Positions 26,901 to 33,687 are shown, counted from the stretch's first letter. The stretch: DNA of 64,000 nt from an uncultured Clostridia bacterium (GCA_947631925.1 CANRNE010000003.1:1-64000); one strand, 5' to 3'. The notes: generated by a model not told the origin, from the letters alone. Numbers and translations: made by a program.

Positions 26901-27140
26901 ACCGGCTGTTCCAAATCTGTTGCAAAACACGTGAAGGTCGCCGAGAAGAAGTATAAGGTGTACTTCGATGTCTCCGACTACAGCGGTACGCAGCTTTGGC
27001 CGCATATTAAATATATGGGCAACGGTTGGGACAAGAGCAACGGTGATGTGAAGTGTGGCGGTAGCGGCTCGGTTTCCTTCAACGGCAAGACGTATTATTA
27101 CGAGGACGGTTGGGGAATGCCGACCATGAAAGTGTCGTAA
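23991..27140 (+). CDS. Very large lipoprotein of repeated beta modules
   Basis: 1049 residues. Lipoprotein signal (LLVMTAC, C29). Visible parts: an InlB-repeat-like N-terminal segment, a BIG-type Ig domain (about 115-205, ITATPASGVTFLAGDTVESG), a second InlB-type repeat (about 235-300, DFLGWKDG...LTATYKA), then four or more beta-sandwich modules. Two modules share FDITDCNNTQLW (near 680) and FDVSDYSGTQLW (near 998). A PEPEPEPDY linker sits near residue 768. No enzyme motif. GGAGG (23981-23985) precedes the ATG. Inference: glycan-binding or adhesive surface protein. Confidence 0.75.
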   Translation: MSQRKLKIARISVAVLFALVASLLVMTACAPKAEQCTIEWDTANATHLIVSADGFDELPTSVDKGTSLSFTVSPDSAGNYAVDTVKRGTTTMQLKNGKYTYTVNNDVKFTITEKKVVKDITATPASGVTFLAGDTVESGDLVVTVNYKDGSHDTLNWGDYSIQYQGGAEATCISLGDTSVKVTYEGKEASVTIPAAQVQIVLDAFGGKFSEAYLAVLAAREDFVLTKDIQATGDKLTITYGTAPTANIPLPTSTDITKGSEGDYDFLGWKDGTNSVAEISSSQKVSMNLTATYKAHLVTLSSVELKLEEETESDAQVPYLIIKGNFKASTSIYLFLHEGNDDVDLKGTEAGDANTKSGDEFTIKFDLRELVEKEYKGKWMDIRIRADIDGRTEDMDIDLNDYPDSGFVDLKQSIHDDTYTYDFKVHTPDDTTQRNLKVEYVNFVPAITYSYTMTVAGDNTATPTVTFAGTVTKGETDLEVAGKYVRLDFWVDGGSDRPYAFGLIGDDGSFSATFELTTELFLRSKHGYAHIAIVDKNDDTATQLYPVSGETNFESAFCTNLEGMTNYGGIQSHIAGKGVSVMNTSGERFYIAVTDNGAIGCYTQFTGFDLYGDVALKVDNVTTPTRVFYVVTVKSNGMTKEALEGIVFGNVDSSAEIYTVDHVTEPATDYYRLWFDITDCNNTQLWSNLYFVKGTDDAPVYDRILEIKDADSSTNGLFAIVSGKKYTIRSTNDDTYYNSACVVVGAPEDDDVNDTNKLDPDKWDEITEPEPEPDYSLPEGAQFELTAVTIEGTDSAAYYVVSGTFSGCTADQIKGYLENAYYFDFQRVGGDYARYAKLPRTVTAADGAFTMKIDVTSLDTNRYGTHYGDENTNFTLSAEAASNATKVTVGNKIYEMVNVPGSNKDDECWGTVGLWVQPNIVIPAMTFSDMTVELETDQSKLYYTITITFTDADADDTKIVEWLKSITLEDTGCSKSVAKHVKVAEKKYKVYFDVSDYSGTQLWPHIKYMGNGWDKSNGDVKCGGSGSVSFNGKTYYYEDGWGMPTMKVS

Positions 27141-27161
27141 CCCGCAAGTCTTATCAAAACA

Positions 27162-27195
27162 AAAAAACTGCCGCGCACTGCGCGGCAGTTTTTTT
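27162..27195 (+). terminator. Strong terminator after large lipoprotein
   Basis: AAAAAACTGCCGCGC-act-GCGCGGCAGTTTTTT, a perfect stem with A and T flanks. Confidence 0.9.
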
Positions 27196-27489
27196 ACTCG
27201 CCCACCCCTTGAGGGGTGGGTGGCACGAGCAACGCGAGTGACGGAAGGGGTGTTGGAATGGCACCCCCTCACCGCCTTCGGCGGAGCTTTCTCGGGCAGG
27301 TAGAGTCCTGCCCTCGGGCATCGTTCGCGCGGCGGATGCGCTCACTCACCGCAAACGCCGCGCACAGCGCACTGTGCTGTGCGCGAGAAATGCGTTTGCG
27401 ACCCTCAAGGGTGCGCCAAGAATCATTCATCCCGCTCATTGCACTACCTATCTTTCTCTTTTTCTGTTCGTCGGCAAAGCCTTTCTTGA
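27196..27489. repeat. Palindrome-rich non-coding stretch
   Basis: About 290 bp without a credible gene. It contains CCCACCCC/GGGGTGGG (27202-27222), GGGGTG/CACCCC, CCGCCTTCGGCGG, GGGCAGG/CCTGCCC, and a long palindrome centred near 27378 (CGCGCACAGC/GCTGTGCGCG with outer CAAACGC/GCGTTTG). Similar GC-rich segments are interspersed repeats in gut Firmicutes (recollection). It could also be a structured RNA, since it lies between two plus-strand terminators. Confidence 0.6.
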
Positions 27490-27520
27490 ACCATGCGACT
27501 ATCGCGTGGTTTTCCTTTTA
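27490..27520 (+). terminator. Terminator-like hairpin
   Basis: ACCATGCG-actat-CGCGTGGT followed by TTTTCCTTTTA. It closes the palindrome-rich stretch on the plus strand. Confidence 0.55.
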
Positions 27521-27523
27521 GAC

Positions 27524-27555
27524 CAAAAAAAACCGCACGCCGTCTGGCATGCGGT
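27524..27555 (-). terminator. Terminator of tRNA-Arg
   Basis: On the minus strand ACCGCATGCC/GGCGTGCGGT (one G-U pair) is followed by TTTTTTTT. It starts 1 bp after the tRNA CCA end. Confidence 0.85.
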
Positions 27556-27556
27556 T

Positions 27557-27633
27557 TGGTGCGCCATGAGGAGCTCGAATCCCCAGCCTTTGGTTCCGTA
27601 GACCAACGCTCTATCCAATTGAGCTAATGGCGC
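27557..27633 (-). tRNA. tRNA-Arg (anticodon ACG)
   Basis: 77 nt on the minus strand. Acceptor stem GCGCCAT/ATGGCGC, D stem GCTC/GAGC, anticodon stem TTGGT/ACCAA with loop CTACGGA (anticodon ACG, read as ICG for CGN codons), T stem GGGGA/TCCTC with loop TTCGAGC. Discriminator A and CCA are encoded. Own promoter and terminator flank it. Confidence 0.95.
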
Positions 27634-27645
27634 ATTAACGGCTAT

Positions 27646-27674
27646 ATTATAGACCTTTCATAGGGGTTTGTCAA
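27646..27674 (-). promoter_or_regulatory. Promoter of tRNA-Arg
   Basis: On the minus strand TTGACA (27669-27674), 17 bp, TATAAT (27646-27651), ending 12 bp before the tRNA 5' end. Confidence 0.88.
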
Positions 27675-27881
27675 TGATTTTCGCAGTCAATTCGAGAATT
27701 CCACAGAAAAATTCGCATTGTGGAATTCGTAAACCGATTTTTTGTTCGTATTTTCTCTATTTTTGTCGCAACCACGCATTTTTCCGCGTTTTTTGTCCCC
27801 AATTGTGGATAACTTTATGCAGCTTATGCGCATAAACCGCTCCCCATTTCTTGCAAAAAACCCGCTTTCCACAAAAAATTC
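27675..27881. other. AT-rich intergenic region
   Basis: Nothing coding is seen. It contains repeated TTCCACA words and one DnaA-box-like TTATCCACA (minus strand, 27804-27812). A single box does not support an origin. Confidence 0.5.
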
Positions 27882-27937
27882 TTGACATTTTTCGCATTTG
27901 GTGCTACAATATCCATAAAGTTCGCCCGCGCGAACTT
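27882..27937 (+). promoter_or_regulatory. Promoter with palindromic operator for HMA gene
   Basis: TTGACA (27882-27887), 17 bp, TACAAT (27905-27910). Directly downstream is a perfect palindrome, AAAGTTCGC-ccgc-GCGAACTTT (27917-27938), covering the expected start of transcription and lying before the GGGAGG ribosome site. Such placement suits a metal-responsive repressor; the DtxR-type protein two genes down is a candidate. Confidence 0.6.
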
Positions 27938-27949
27938 TGGGAGGTAGTT

Positions 27950-28198
27950 ATGTTTGAAATCGTCATGAAAGTGGAAGGCATGCACTGCGGCATGTGCGAA
28001 GCGCGCGTCAACGACACGGTGAGAAAGGCCGCGCCCAACGCGAAGAAAGTTTCTTCCTCCGCCGCCAGGGGGGAGACGAAGTTTCTCTCCGACACGGACT
28101 GCTCCGAAGCCGTGAAGGCCGCCATCGCCGAACAGGGCTACACCGTGGGCGAAGTCACCGTCTCGCCGCACAAGACCTTCTCGCTCTTCCGCAAATAA
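27950..28198 (+). CDS. HMA-domain metal-binding protein (CopZ-like)
   Basis: 82 residues: one heavy-metal-associated domain with the metal motif GMHCGMC (C13, C16), as in copper chaperones. The fold pattern is complete (FEIVMKVEGM, ARVNDTVRKA, AVKAAIAEQGYTVGEV). The last residues are basic (HKTFSLFRK). ATG 27950 has GGGAGG upstream. No P-type ATPase is nearby. Copper is likely but other soft metals are possible. A DtxR-family regulator follows after 90 bp. Confidence 0.87.
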   Translation: MFEIVMKVEGMHCGMCEARVNDTVRKAAPNAKKVSSSAARGETKFLSDTDCSEAVKAAIAEQGYTVGEVTVSPHKTFSLFRK

Positions 28199-28288
28199 TC
28201 GTACGCCGCTTTCTCCTTTCTTAAAAGGGGAGAGGGAACAAACTATTCGGGAGATGCCGCTCCGCATTTATTCGCGCAAGGGGGAAAT

Positions 28289-28651
28289 ATGAAGACGCAC
28301 GAATCCGAAGAAATGTATCTCGAAACCATCCTGCTCCTCAAGAAGAAGCACCCGAGCGTCCACGCCATCGACATCGCGGGCGAGCTTGGCTATGCCAAAT
28401 CGAGCGTCTCGCGCGCCGTCGGGCTCCTCGTCGCCAAGGGGTACATCACCGTCAACGACGCGGATGAAATTCTTCTCACCGAGGACGGCGAAAAAAAGGC
28501 GGCCGACATCTACGCCCGCCACCGCGTCATCACAGAACTTCTCATGCGCATGGGCGCGGACGCCAAACTTGCGGAGGACAACGCCTGCCGCATCGAGCAC
28601 GTCATCTCGCCCGAGCTCTTCGAGATTATGAAGACCTTCGTGAAAAACTAA
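28289..28651 (+). CDS. DtxR/MntR-family metal-dependent regulator
   Basis: 120 residues. An N-terminal winged helix (EEMYLETILLLKKK, AIDIAGELGYAKSSVSRAVGLLVAKGYI) and the dimerisation/metal region (HRVITELLMRMGAD, DACRIEH-like NACRIEHVIS). The C-terminal SH3 domain is absent, as in MntR-type proteins. AGGGGG precedes ATG 28289. Pairing with an HMA protein suggests metal homeostasis; which metal cannot be told. Confidence 0.85.
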   Translation: MKTHESEEMYLETILLLKKKHPSVHAIDIAGELGYAKSSVSRAVGLLVAKGYITVNDADEILLTEDGEKKAADIYARHRVITELLMRMGADAKLAEDNACRIEHVISPELFEIMKTFVKN

Positions 28652-28683
28652 AAAAATTCCCGAGCCGTCTCGGGAATTTTTTT
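28651..28683. terminator. Bidirectional terminator
   Basis: AAAAAATTCCCGAG-ccgt-CTCGGGAATTTTTTT between the DtxR-type gene and the convergent VanZ-like gene. It overlaps the last base of one stop codon and the stop codon of the other. Confidence 0.9.
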
Positions 28684-30316
28684 ATCGCTTGACTTTTTTG
28701 ATGATGGCGGAAATGATGAGATAGCCGCCGTACACGACGAGAAGGGCAGGGGCAAACCCGCCGAAGTCGATGAGAACGTCATAAATCGACGCACCCCGCC
28801 CCGCCGTGAAGATGCCGAGCTGGAGAAGTTCGGTGAGCCCCGCAAAGGCAAATCCGCAGACAAGCCCCAAAAGGAGGGCGATGAGCCGCCATTTCAAGTC
28901 CTTCCGCTCAAAGAAAATGGCCACCAAGCCCGTGAGGACCCCGAGGACGAGAAATGCCCCGAAGTGCCCGAACAGCTTGCGTATAAACCGTTTCCAGCCA
29001 CTAAAACTGTCGCTGAACGCCGCACGTTTGATTTCAAGCCGCAGAGTGAAGGCCTCGCACAGTCCGCTTTCCGCCGAGAAGTCTTCATTGTCCGAAACAA
29101 TGACGCGCACCCGCGCCTCGCCGACGGAATAGGGGAGAAGCATGCCGTCGTCGATTTCCACCGCATTACTTTCCGTCTCGTACCGCACAAACAGCTCCGA
29201 CGGCGTTCCCTCGACGGTGAGCGGCACCCGCTTTCCCACCGTGAGCGTGAGAAAGTATTCGCCCTGCCCGTCCGCGGCAAGCGGTTTGCTTGTCGTAATT
29301 TTTACCCCGAGTTCGCGGTTTCTTACTTCCACTTCGAGGGTGGAAGAAACGCCCGACGCCGCCGCGCGCGCAGTCACGGTCGCCCGCCCCTTCTTTTGGG
29401 GAACCGCCCGCCCGAGAGCGTCGATTTTGAGAACTTCCTCGTCCGAACTCGACCACACGACGCCCTCTTCATTTGCACCGCTCGGCGCGAGTTCGGCAGA
29501 AAAGGTGGCACCCATGTCCGCGAACAGGTAGCACGATTCGCCGTCGTAGAGCAAATCATCCGACAAAATTCGAATGGAGCTCGCGGGGACAAAGGGGACG
29601 TCTTCCACCGTGACGACAACGCCCGCCGTCAGGGTGACTCTTTCGCCGTCCCGTTCCGAAAACGAGGTGTATTCTGCCGTAATCGTGGCAGTACCCGCCG
29701 AGACGCCCCGCACGGTCCCGTCCTTTCCCACAGTCGCAACTTCCGCATTGTCGCTCGAATAGGTAATCGTCCCCGTCGCCCGTTTGGGGGTGAGCACGGC
29801 ATGCAGTACTTCCGCCCCGCCCACGGGCACCGTCGCCCCGTCCGCAAGCTGCAGCGTGAGGCTCTCGGCAAAGACTTCGAGCACGCAAACTTCGACCGTG
29901 TCCGAGATGGCGGGATTTTCCTCGAGCGAGACGGTGATATGCGCCGTCCCGATGCCCTTCGCCACGGCAACCCCGCCGCGGACGGTGACCACATTCTTGT
30001 CGTCACACGTCCAATTCAGCTTCAGGTGGGAAGCCGACGCGTTTTGCGGCGTGGGTAGGGCCTCCAGCTGCTTTTTCTCCCCCAACACGAGCGAAAAGTC
30101 GCGCTCCGCGATTTTAATTTCCTCCGCGGGGACGTCATATCCCGAATCGCTCCCCGCAAGGTCGGTGAAAATCTCGTCCACGAATCCTCCCACCGCCTCG
30201 CTGTGCTCGGAGGACGTTTCCCCCGGCAGGAGCGCCTCCGCAATGAGCAGGACGCATTCCGCGACGAGCAAAAGGAGGGAGAGATATTTGAACACTGTCT
30301 TTGCCCGTTGCTTCAA
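28682..30316 (-). CDS. VanZ-like membrane protein with Ig-like domains
   Basis: 544 residues. N-terminal membrane helix (about 9-29), then an outer region with at least three BIG2/Ig-like domains (about 60-150, 150-245, 250-345; for example NAEVATVGKDGTVRGVSAGTATITAEY-like segments). A VanZ-type membrane domain follows (about 425-544: GHFGAFLVLG, GLTELLQL, TAGRGASIYDVLIDFGG). Typical VanZ proteins are only 150-200 residues. Start is TTG at 30314-30316 with GAGGAG 8 bp upstream; no ATG fits. VanZ in vancomycin clusters gives low-level teicoplanin resistance; the role here is unknown. Confidence 0.82.
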   Translation of the reverse strand: MKQRAKTVFKYLSLLLLVAECVLLIAEALLPGETSSEHSEAVGGFVDEIFTDLAGSDSGYDVPAEEIKIAERDFSLVLGEKKQLEALPTPQNASASHLKLNWTCDDKNVVTVRGGVAVAKGIGTAHITVSLEENPAISDTVEVCVLEVFAESLTLQLADGATVPVGGAEVLHAVLTPKRATGTITYSSDNAEVATVGKDGTVRGVSAGTATITAEYTSFSERDGERVTLTAGVVVTVEDVPFVPASSIRILSDDLLYDGESCYLFADMGATFSAELAPSGANEEGVVWSSSDEEVLKIDALGRAVPQKKGRATVTARAAASGVSSTLEVEVRNRELGVKITTSKPLAADGQGEYFLTLTVGKRVPLTVEGTPSELFVRYETESNAVEIDDGMLLPYSVGEARVRVIVSDNEDFSAESGLCEAFTLRLEIKRAAFSDSFSGWKRFIRKLFGHFGAFLVLGVLTGLVAIFFERKDLKWRLIALLLGLVCGFAFAGLTELLQLGIFTAGRGASIYDVLIDFGGFAPALLVVYGGYLIISAIIKKVKR

Positions 30317-30342
30317 TGCCGTTCTCCTCTTGGTTTTTCATT

Positions 30343-30451
30343 GTCATTTCAATTGTATTTCAATTGTCATTTCATGACGCGTGGTTTTTCATTGTCATTT
30401 CGAGCGGAGCGAAGCGCAGCCGAGAAATCCCGCCTTCCGCCAACTATGTTC
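30343..30451. repeat. Intergenic repeats in vanZ-like leader
   Basis: TTTTTCATTGTCATTTC occurs twice (near 30333 and 30384), with related CAATTGT/CATTTC words between, followed by a CATTTCGAGCGGAGCGAAGCGCAGCC-type segment (first part near 30395) resembling a widely dispersed repeat that reads TTTCGAG...CGAGAAAT. It lies in the predicted 5' leader of the vanZ-like transcript. Confidence 0.5.
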
Positions 30452-30480
30452 ATTATATCATACTTTTTATATTCCGTCAA
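30452..30480 (-). promoter_or_regulatory. Promoter of vanZ-like gene
   Basis: On the minus strand TTGACG (30475-30480), 17 bp, TATAAT (30452-30457). It gives a leader of about 130 nt that contains the repeats. Confidence 0.65.
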
Positions 30481-30524
30481 TGATAATCTCACGACAAACT
30501 CTGATAAAACCGTGCGTAATTTGC

Positions 30525-30553
30525 TTTACAAACAACATAAACTATGGTATAAT
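30525..30553 (+). promoter_or_regulatory. Promoter of nrdR operon
   Basis: TTTACA (30525-30530), 17 bp, TATAAT (30548-30553), 37 bp before nrdR. Confidence 0.8.
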
Positions 30554-30590
30554 TTAAGAAAAAAGCAGGTTTTTGGGAACGGAGGAAGAT

Positions 30591-31064
30591 ATGCGCTGCT
30601 TGTATTGCAACTGCACCGAGAGCAAGGTCATCGATTCGCGCTCTGCCGACGACGACAGAACGATTCGCCGCCGCCGCGAGTGTATCGGCTGCGGAAGAAG
30701 GTTTACGACGTACGAGACCATCGAGATCGCTCCCATTCTCGTCGTGAAGTCGGACGGCACCAGACAGGCGTTTGACAAGGACAAAATCAAGCGCGGCATC
30801 ATCAAGGCATGCGAAAAGCGTCCCGTCGCCGTGGACAAGATTGACGCCCTCGTCGACGACATCGCGAAGCGGCTCTACAATTCCATGGAGCAGGAAGTTT
30901 CCTCCAAACAGATTGGGGAAATGGTCATGGACGGGCTCAAACAGCTCGACGAAGTCGCCTATGTGCGCTACGCGTCGGTGTACCGTTCCTTCAAGGACAT
31001 CTCCTCCTTCATGGCGGAACTTCAGCGCATGATGGAGCGCAAGGAGAGCGAGAACAACGGATGA
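30591..31064 (+). CDS. nrdR: Transcriptional repressor NrdR
   Basis: 157 residues. Zinc ribbon MRCLYC...CIGCGRRFTTYE and an ATP-cone domain (VVKSDGTRQAFDKDKIKRGI, SSKQIGEMVMDGLKQLDEVAYVRYASVYRSF). It represses ribonucleotide reductase genes according to ATP/dATP. GGAGGAAG lies directly upstream of ATG 30591. The stop overlaps the ispG start by 4 bp. Confidence 0.96.
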   Translation: MRCLYCNCTESKVIDSRSADDDRTIRRRRECIGCGRRFTTYETIEIAPILVVKSDGTRQAFDKDKIKRGIIKACEKRPVAVDKIDALVDDIAKRLYNSMEQEVSSKQIGEMVMDGLKQLDEVAYVRYASVYRSFKDISSFMAELQRMMERKESENNG

Positions 31065-32107
31065 AACGGATAGTGCAGGTCGGAACCGTTCCCCTCGGCG
31101 GGGGAAGGATTGCCGTCCAGAGCATGACAACGGGAAAGACGAGCGACGCGCAGGCCTGCGTCGCTCAAATTCTGCGCCTCGAGGAAGCGGGCTGTGACAT
31201 CGTACGCGTCGCCGTGCTGGATGAGGCGGATGCTTGCGCCATCAAACAAATCAAGGAGGGCGTGCACATCCCCGTCGTCGCCGACATTCATTTTTCGGAG
31301 AAGCTCGCCGTCCTCGCCGCGGAATCCGGTGCGGACAAACTGCGGGTGAATCCCGGCAACATCGGCGGGGAGCGGGAGATTGCGCGCGTCGCAGACTGTG
31401 TCAAGGCGCATAAAATTCCCGTCCGCGTCGGCGCCAATTCGGGGAGCATCCATCCCGAATATCTGCAAAAATACGGAAGAAGCGCACAGGCGCTCGTCGA
31501 AAGCGCCCTCGCCAATGCACGCGTCTTCGAGCGGCACGGGGTCCATGACCTCGTTCTCTCCGTGAAGGCCTCCGATGTCAGGATGACCGTAGACGCCTAT
31601 ACCGCGCTCGCAGAGAAGTCGCAATATCCGCTCCACCTCGGCGTCACCGAGGCGGGCGTGGGGGAACAGGCGCTCGTGAAGGGCGCCGTCGGCATCGGCT
31701 CCCTGCTCCTTAAGGGGATTGGCGACACCATCCGCGTCTCCCTCACCGACGACCCCGTGCGGGAAGTTATCGCCGCGCATGAAATTTTGCGCGCCTGCGG
31801 CATCGAGCGGTATGCGGAAGTCGTCTCCTGCCCCACCTGCGGACGGTGCGAATACGACTGCATGGGGCTTGCACGGCGCGTCGCCGCACGGCTGAAGGGC
31901 GAAAGGACGCCGATAAAGGTTGCCGTCATGGGCTGTGTCGTCAACGGCCCCGGGGAAGCGGCGGATGCCGACCTCGGAATCGCGGGGGGGCGAAAGTTCT
32001 GCGTCCTCTTCGAACGGGGAAAACAGCAGACGCGCGTGCCCGCCGGGCAGGCGGAGCAGATGTTTTTCGAACGCTTGGAAAAATTACTCAAAGAGAAAGA
32101 GACATGA
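31061..32107 (+). CDS. ispG: 4-hydroxy-3-methylbut-2-enyl diphosphate synthase (IspG/GcpE)
   Basis: 348 residues. Iron-sulfur enzyme of the MEP isoprenoid pathway. N-terminal TIM barrel (VQSMTTGKTSD, DIHFSEKLA, KLRVNPGNIG) and C-terminal [4Fe-4S] domain with CPTCGRCEYD and MGCVVNGPGEA (cluster cysteines and glutamate). Normal length for the bacterial form. Overlaps nrdR and the next gene by 4 bp each, so all three are coupled. Confidence 0.96.
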   Translation: MKRIVQVGTVPLGGGRIAVQSMTTGKTSDAQACVAQILRLEEAGCDIVRVAVLDEADACAIKQIKEGVHIPVVADIHFSEKLAVLAAESGADKLRVNPGNIGGEREIARVADCVKAHKIPVRVGANSGSIHPEYLQKYGRSAQALVESALANARVFERHGVHDLVLSVKASDVRMTVDAYTALAEKSQYPLHLGVTEAGVGEQALVKGAVGIGSLLLKGIGDTIRVSLTDDPVREVIAAHEILRACGIERYAEVVSCPTCGRCEYDCMGLARRVAARLKGERTPIKVAVMGCVVNGPGEAADADLGIAGGRKFCVLFERGKQQTRVPAGQAEQMFFERLEKLLKEKET

Positions 32108-33615
32108 GAAGTTCGGAATATTTACGGGAAATCAGAAAATCGGAGGGACTTGCGCACGCAGTCCTCAAGAAAATCGTCGTGGAAAACGGCAACGCGGTCT
32201 TCCATCTCGTGACGGATACCAACTATATGGAGCAGGACGTCGCCTATGCGGGGGAGGTCTCCGCGCGGTATTCCGCAGGCCTTCCCGCGAGCGCAAAAGT
32301 CGTCAAATCGGTGCCCGACGCGCACGGCATCGCCGCCGCCGTTGCGGACTATCTTCCCGCCCGCTTTCCCTCTTTTGCCGCATTCGTCCGCCCCGAGGAC
32401 ATCTCCGCAACCGTTTCGGACGGCGGGGGAAGGGTGTTTCTCGGCGTGAGCGAGGAGGAGCGCCTCCGCGTGCAGGGGGACAGCGTGACCGACGCCGTCG
32501 CCGCCTATCTTTGCCGCAACTTTTGCGGAACGTGGGCATGCGAGCTCGTCAGTAAGCACAAGGAGAGCGCGGAGATTGTGCGGGAGACGCCCGAGGAGGA
32601 ATATCTTCTCACGCCCCGCTACTTCGAGATAGCCGACTTTGCCGCGATTGACGGCGGGGAGCAGCCCAAGCGCGCCCTCTATCTTGCCGACCTCACGAAA
32701 GAGGTGCAAAACGTCACCGTGTGCGGCAAAGTGGACTTCATCGAGGAGCGGCAGACCAAGTCCGGGAAGCCCTTCTTCCGCGTCACGGTGACCGACGTGA
32801 GCGGGGAGAGCATTCAGGCGACTTATTTTTCCAAGAAAGCGACGCTCGAGCAGGTGCGTGGCGTGAAGGCGGGCGCCTCCGTCTGCCTCACGGGCAACAG
32901 CGAATTTTATATGGGGAGACTGTCGCTCAACGTCCAGTATTTCAACTTCGGGAACCCGCCCGCGGGCTACGTCGCCGAAAAGCGTCTCTCCCGTCCCGTC
33001 CCGCAGCGGTACAAAGTGGTATTTCCCACCCCCGCCTGCGACCCCGAGCAGGGGAATTTGTTCGGCAAAAAGCCGCTTCCCTTGGAATTTCTCGGCCGCA
33101 ACTTCGTCGTCTTCGACCTCGAAACGACGGGCATCAGCACCGCGGGAACGATGGACCGCATCATCGAAATCGGCGCGGTCAAGATTGTGCGCGGGGAGAT
33201 TGCGGAGAAGTTCTCCTCCTTTGTCGCCTGCCCCGTCAAACTGCCGCAGGAAATCGTGGATATTACGCATATTACGGACGAGATGCTCGTCGGTGCCCCC
33301 GAGGTCTCCGACGTACTCGCCGATTTCTATAAATTCTCGGCGGACTGCTGCCTCGTCGGACAGAACGCCAAGCAGTTCGATTGCAAATTTATCCGCTACT
33401 ACGGGGAGAAGGAGGGGTACCTCTTCGACCAGCCCGTCTACGACACCATGCTCATGGCGCAAAAACAGCTCCCCGGGCTCACCAAGCACAATTTGCAGGT
33501 GCTCGCCGACCACTTCGGTCTGCAGTTCAACCATCATCGCGCCTTCGACGACGCCTTTGTCACCGCGAAAATCTTCATCGAACTTGTCCGCATGGACGGC
33601 AAACTTCCCGAATAA
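32104..33615 (+). CDS. PolC-like protein with OB fold and 3'-5' exonuclease but no polymerase
   Basis: 503 residues. N-terminal region (1-195) similar in style to the PolC N-terminus, an OB fold (about 205-285, VTVCGKVDFIEERQTKSGKPFFRVTVTD-type), a linker, and a DEDDh exonuclease (about 330-500): FDLETTG (D338, E340), NAKQFD (D426), HRAFDDA (H478, D483). PolC also has a PHP domain and a 900-residue polymerase core; both are absent and the frame ends just after the exonuclease. It sits between ispG and rimP, where Firmicutes usually carry full polC. Inference: a stand-alone proofreading factor. DinG-like or epsilon-like proteins are less good fits. Confidence 0.8.
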   Translation: MRSSEYLREIRKSEGLAHAVLKKIVVENGNAVFHLVTDTNYMEQDVAYAGEVSARYSAGLPASAKVVKSVPDAHGIAAAVADYLPARFPSFAAFVRPEDISATVSDGGGRVFLGVSEEERLRVQGDSVTDAVAAYLCRNFCGTWACELVSKHKESAEIVRETPEEEYLLTPRYFEIADFAAIDGGEQPKRALYLADLTKEVQNVTVCGKVDFIEERQTKSGKPFFRVTVTDVSGESIQATYFSKKATLEQVRGVKAGASVCLTGNSEFYMGRLSLNVQYFNFGNPPAGYVAEKRLSRPVPQRYKVVFPTPACDPEQGNLFGKKPLPLEFLGRNFVVFDLETTGISTAGTMDRIIEIGAVKIVRGEIAEKFSSFVACPVKLPQEIVDITHITDEMLVGAPEVSDVLADFYKFSADCCLVGQNAKQFDCKFIRYYGEKEGYLFDQPVYDTMLMAQKQLPGLTKHNLQVLADHFGLQFNHHRAFDDAFVTAKIFIELVRMDGKLPE

Positions 33616-33642
33616 TTTTTTCGAAAAGTTGCGTGCAAACGC

Positions 33643-33671
33643 TTGCAAAATTCTTGCGCGCATGTTATAAT
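33643..33671 (+). promoter_or_regulatory. Promoter of rimP-nusA-infB operon
   Basis: TTGCAA (33643-33648), 17 bp, TATAAT (33666-33671). Confidence 0.7.
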
Positions 33672-33687
33672 GGTCATGCTTAATCGA

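Noticed and set aside
27216-27521. 101-codon frame in the palindrome-rich stretch
   Set aside because: Composed of repeat hairpins, no ribosome site, and typical spurious protein from an interspersed repeat.
27675-27881. Replication origin
   Set aside because: Only one DnaA-box-like 9-mer and no dnaA, dnaN or rpmH genes nearby.
27917-27938. Metal riboswitch before the HMA gene
   Set aside because: Only a single short palindrome; the leader is too short for a known metal riboswitch, so a protein operator fits better.
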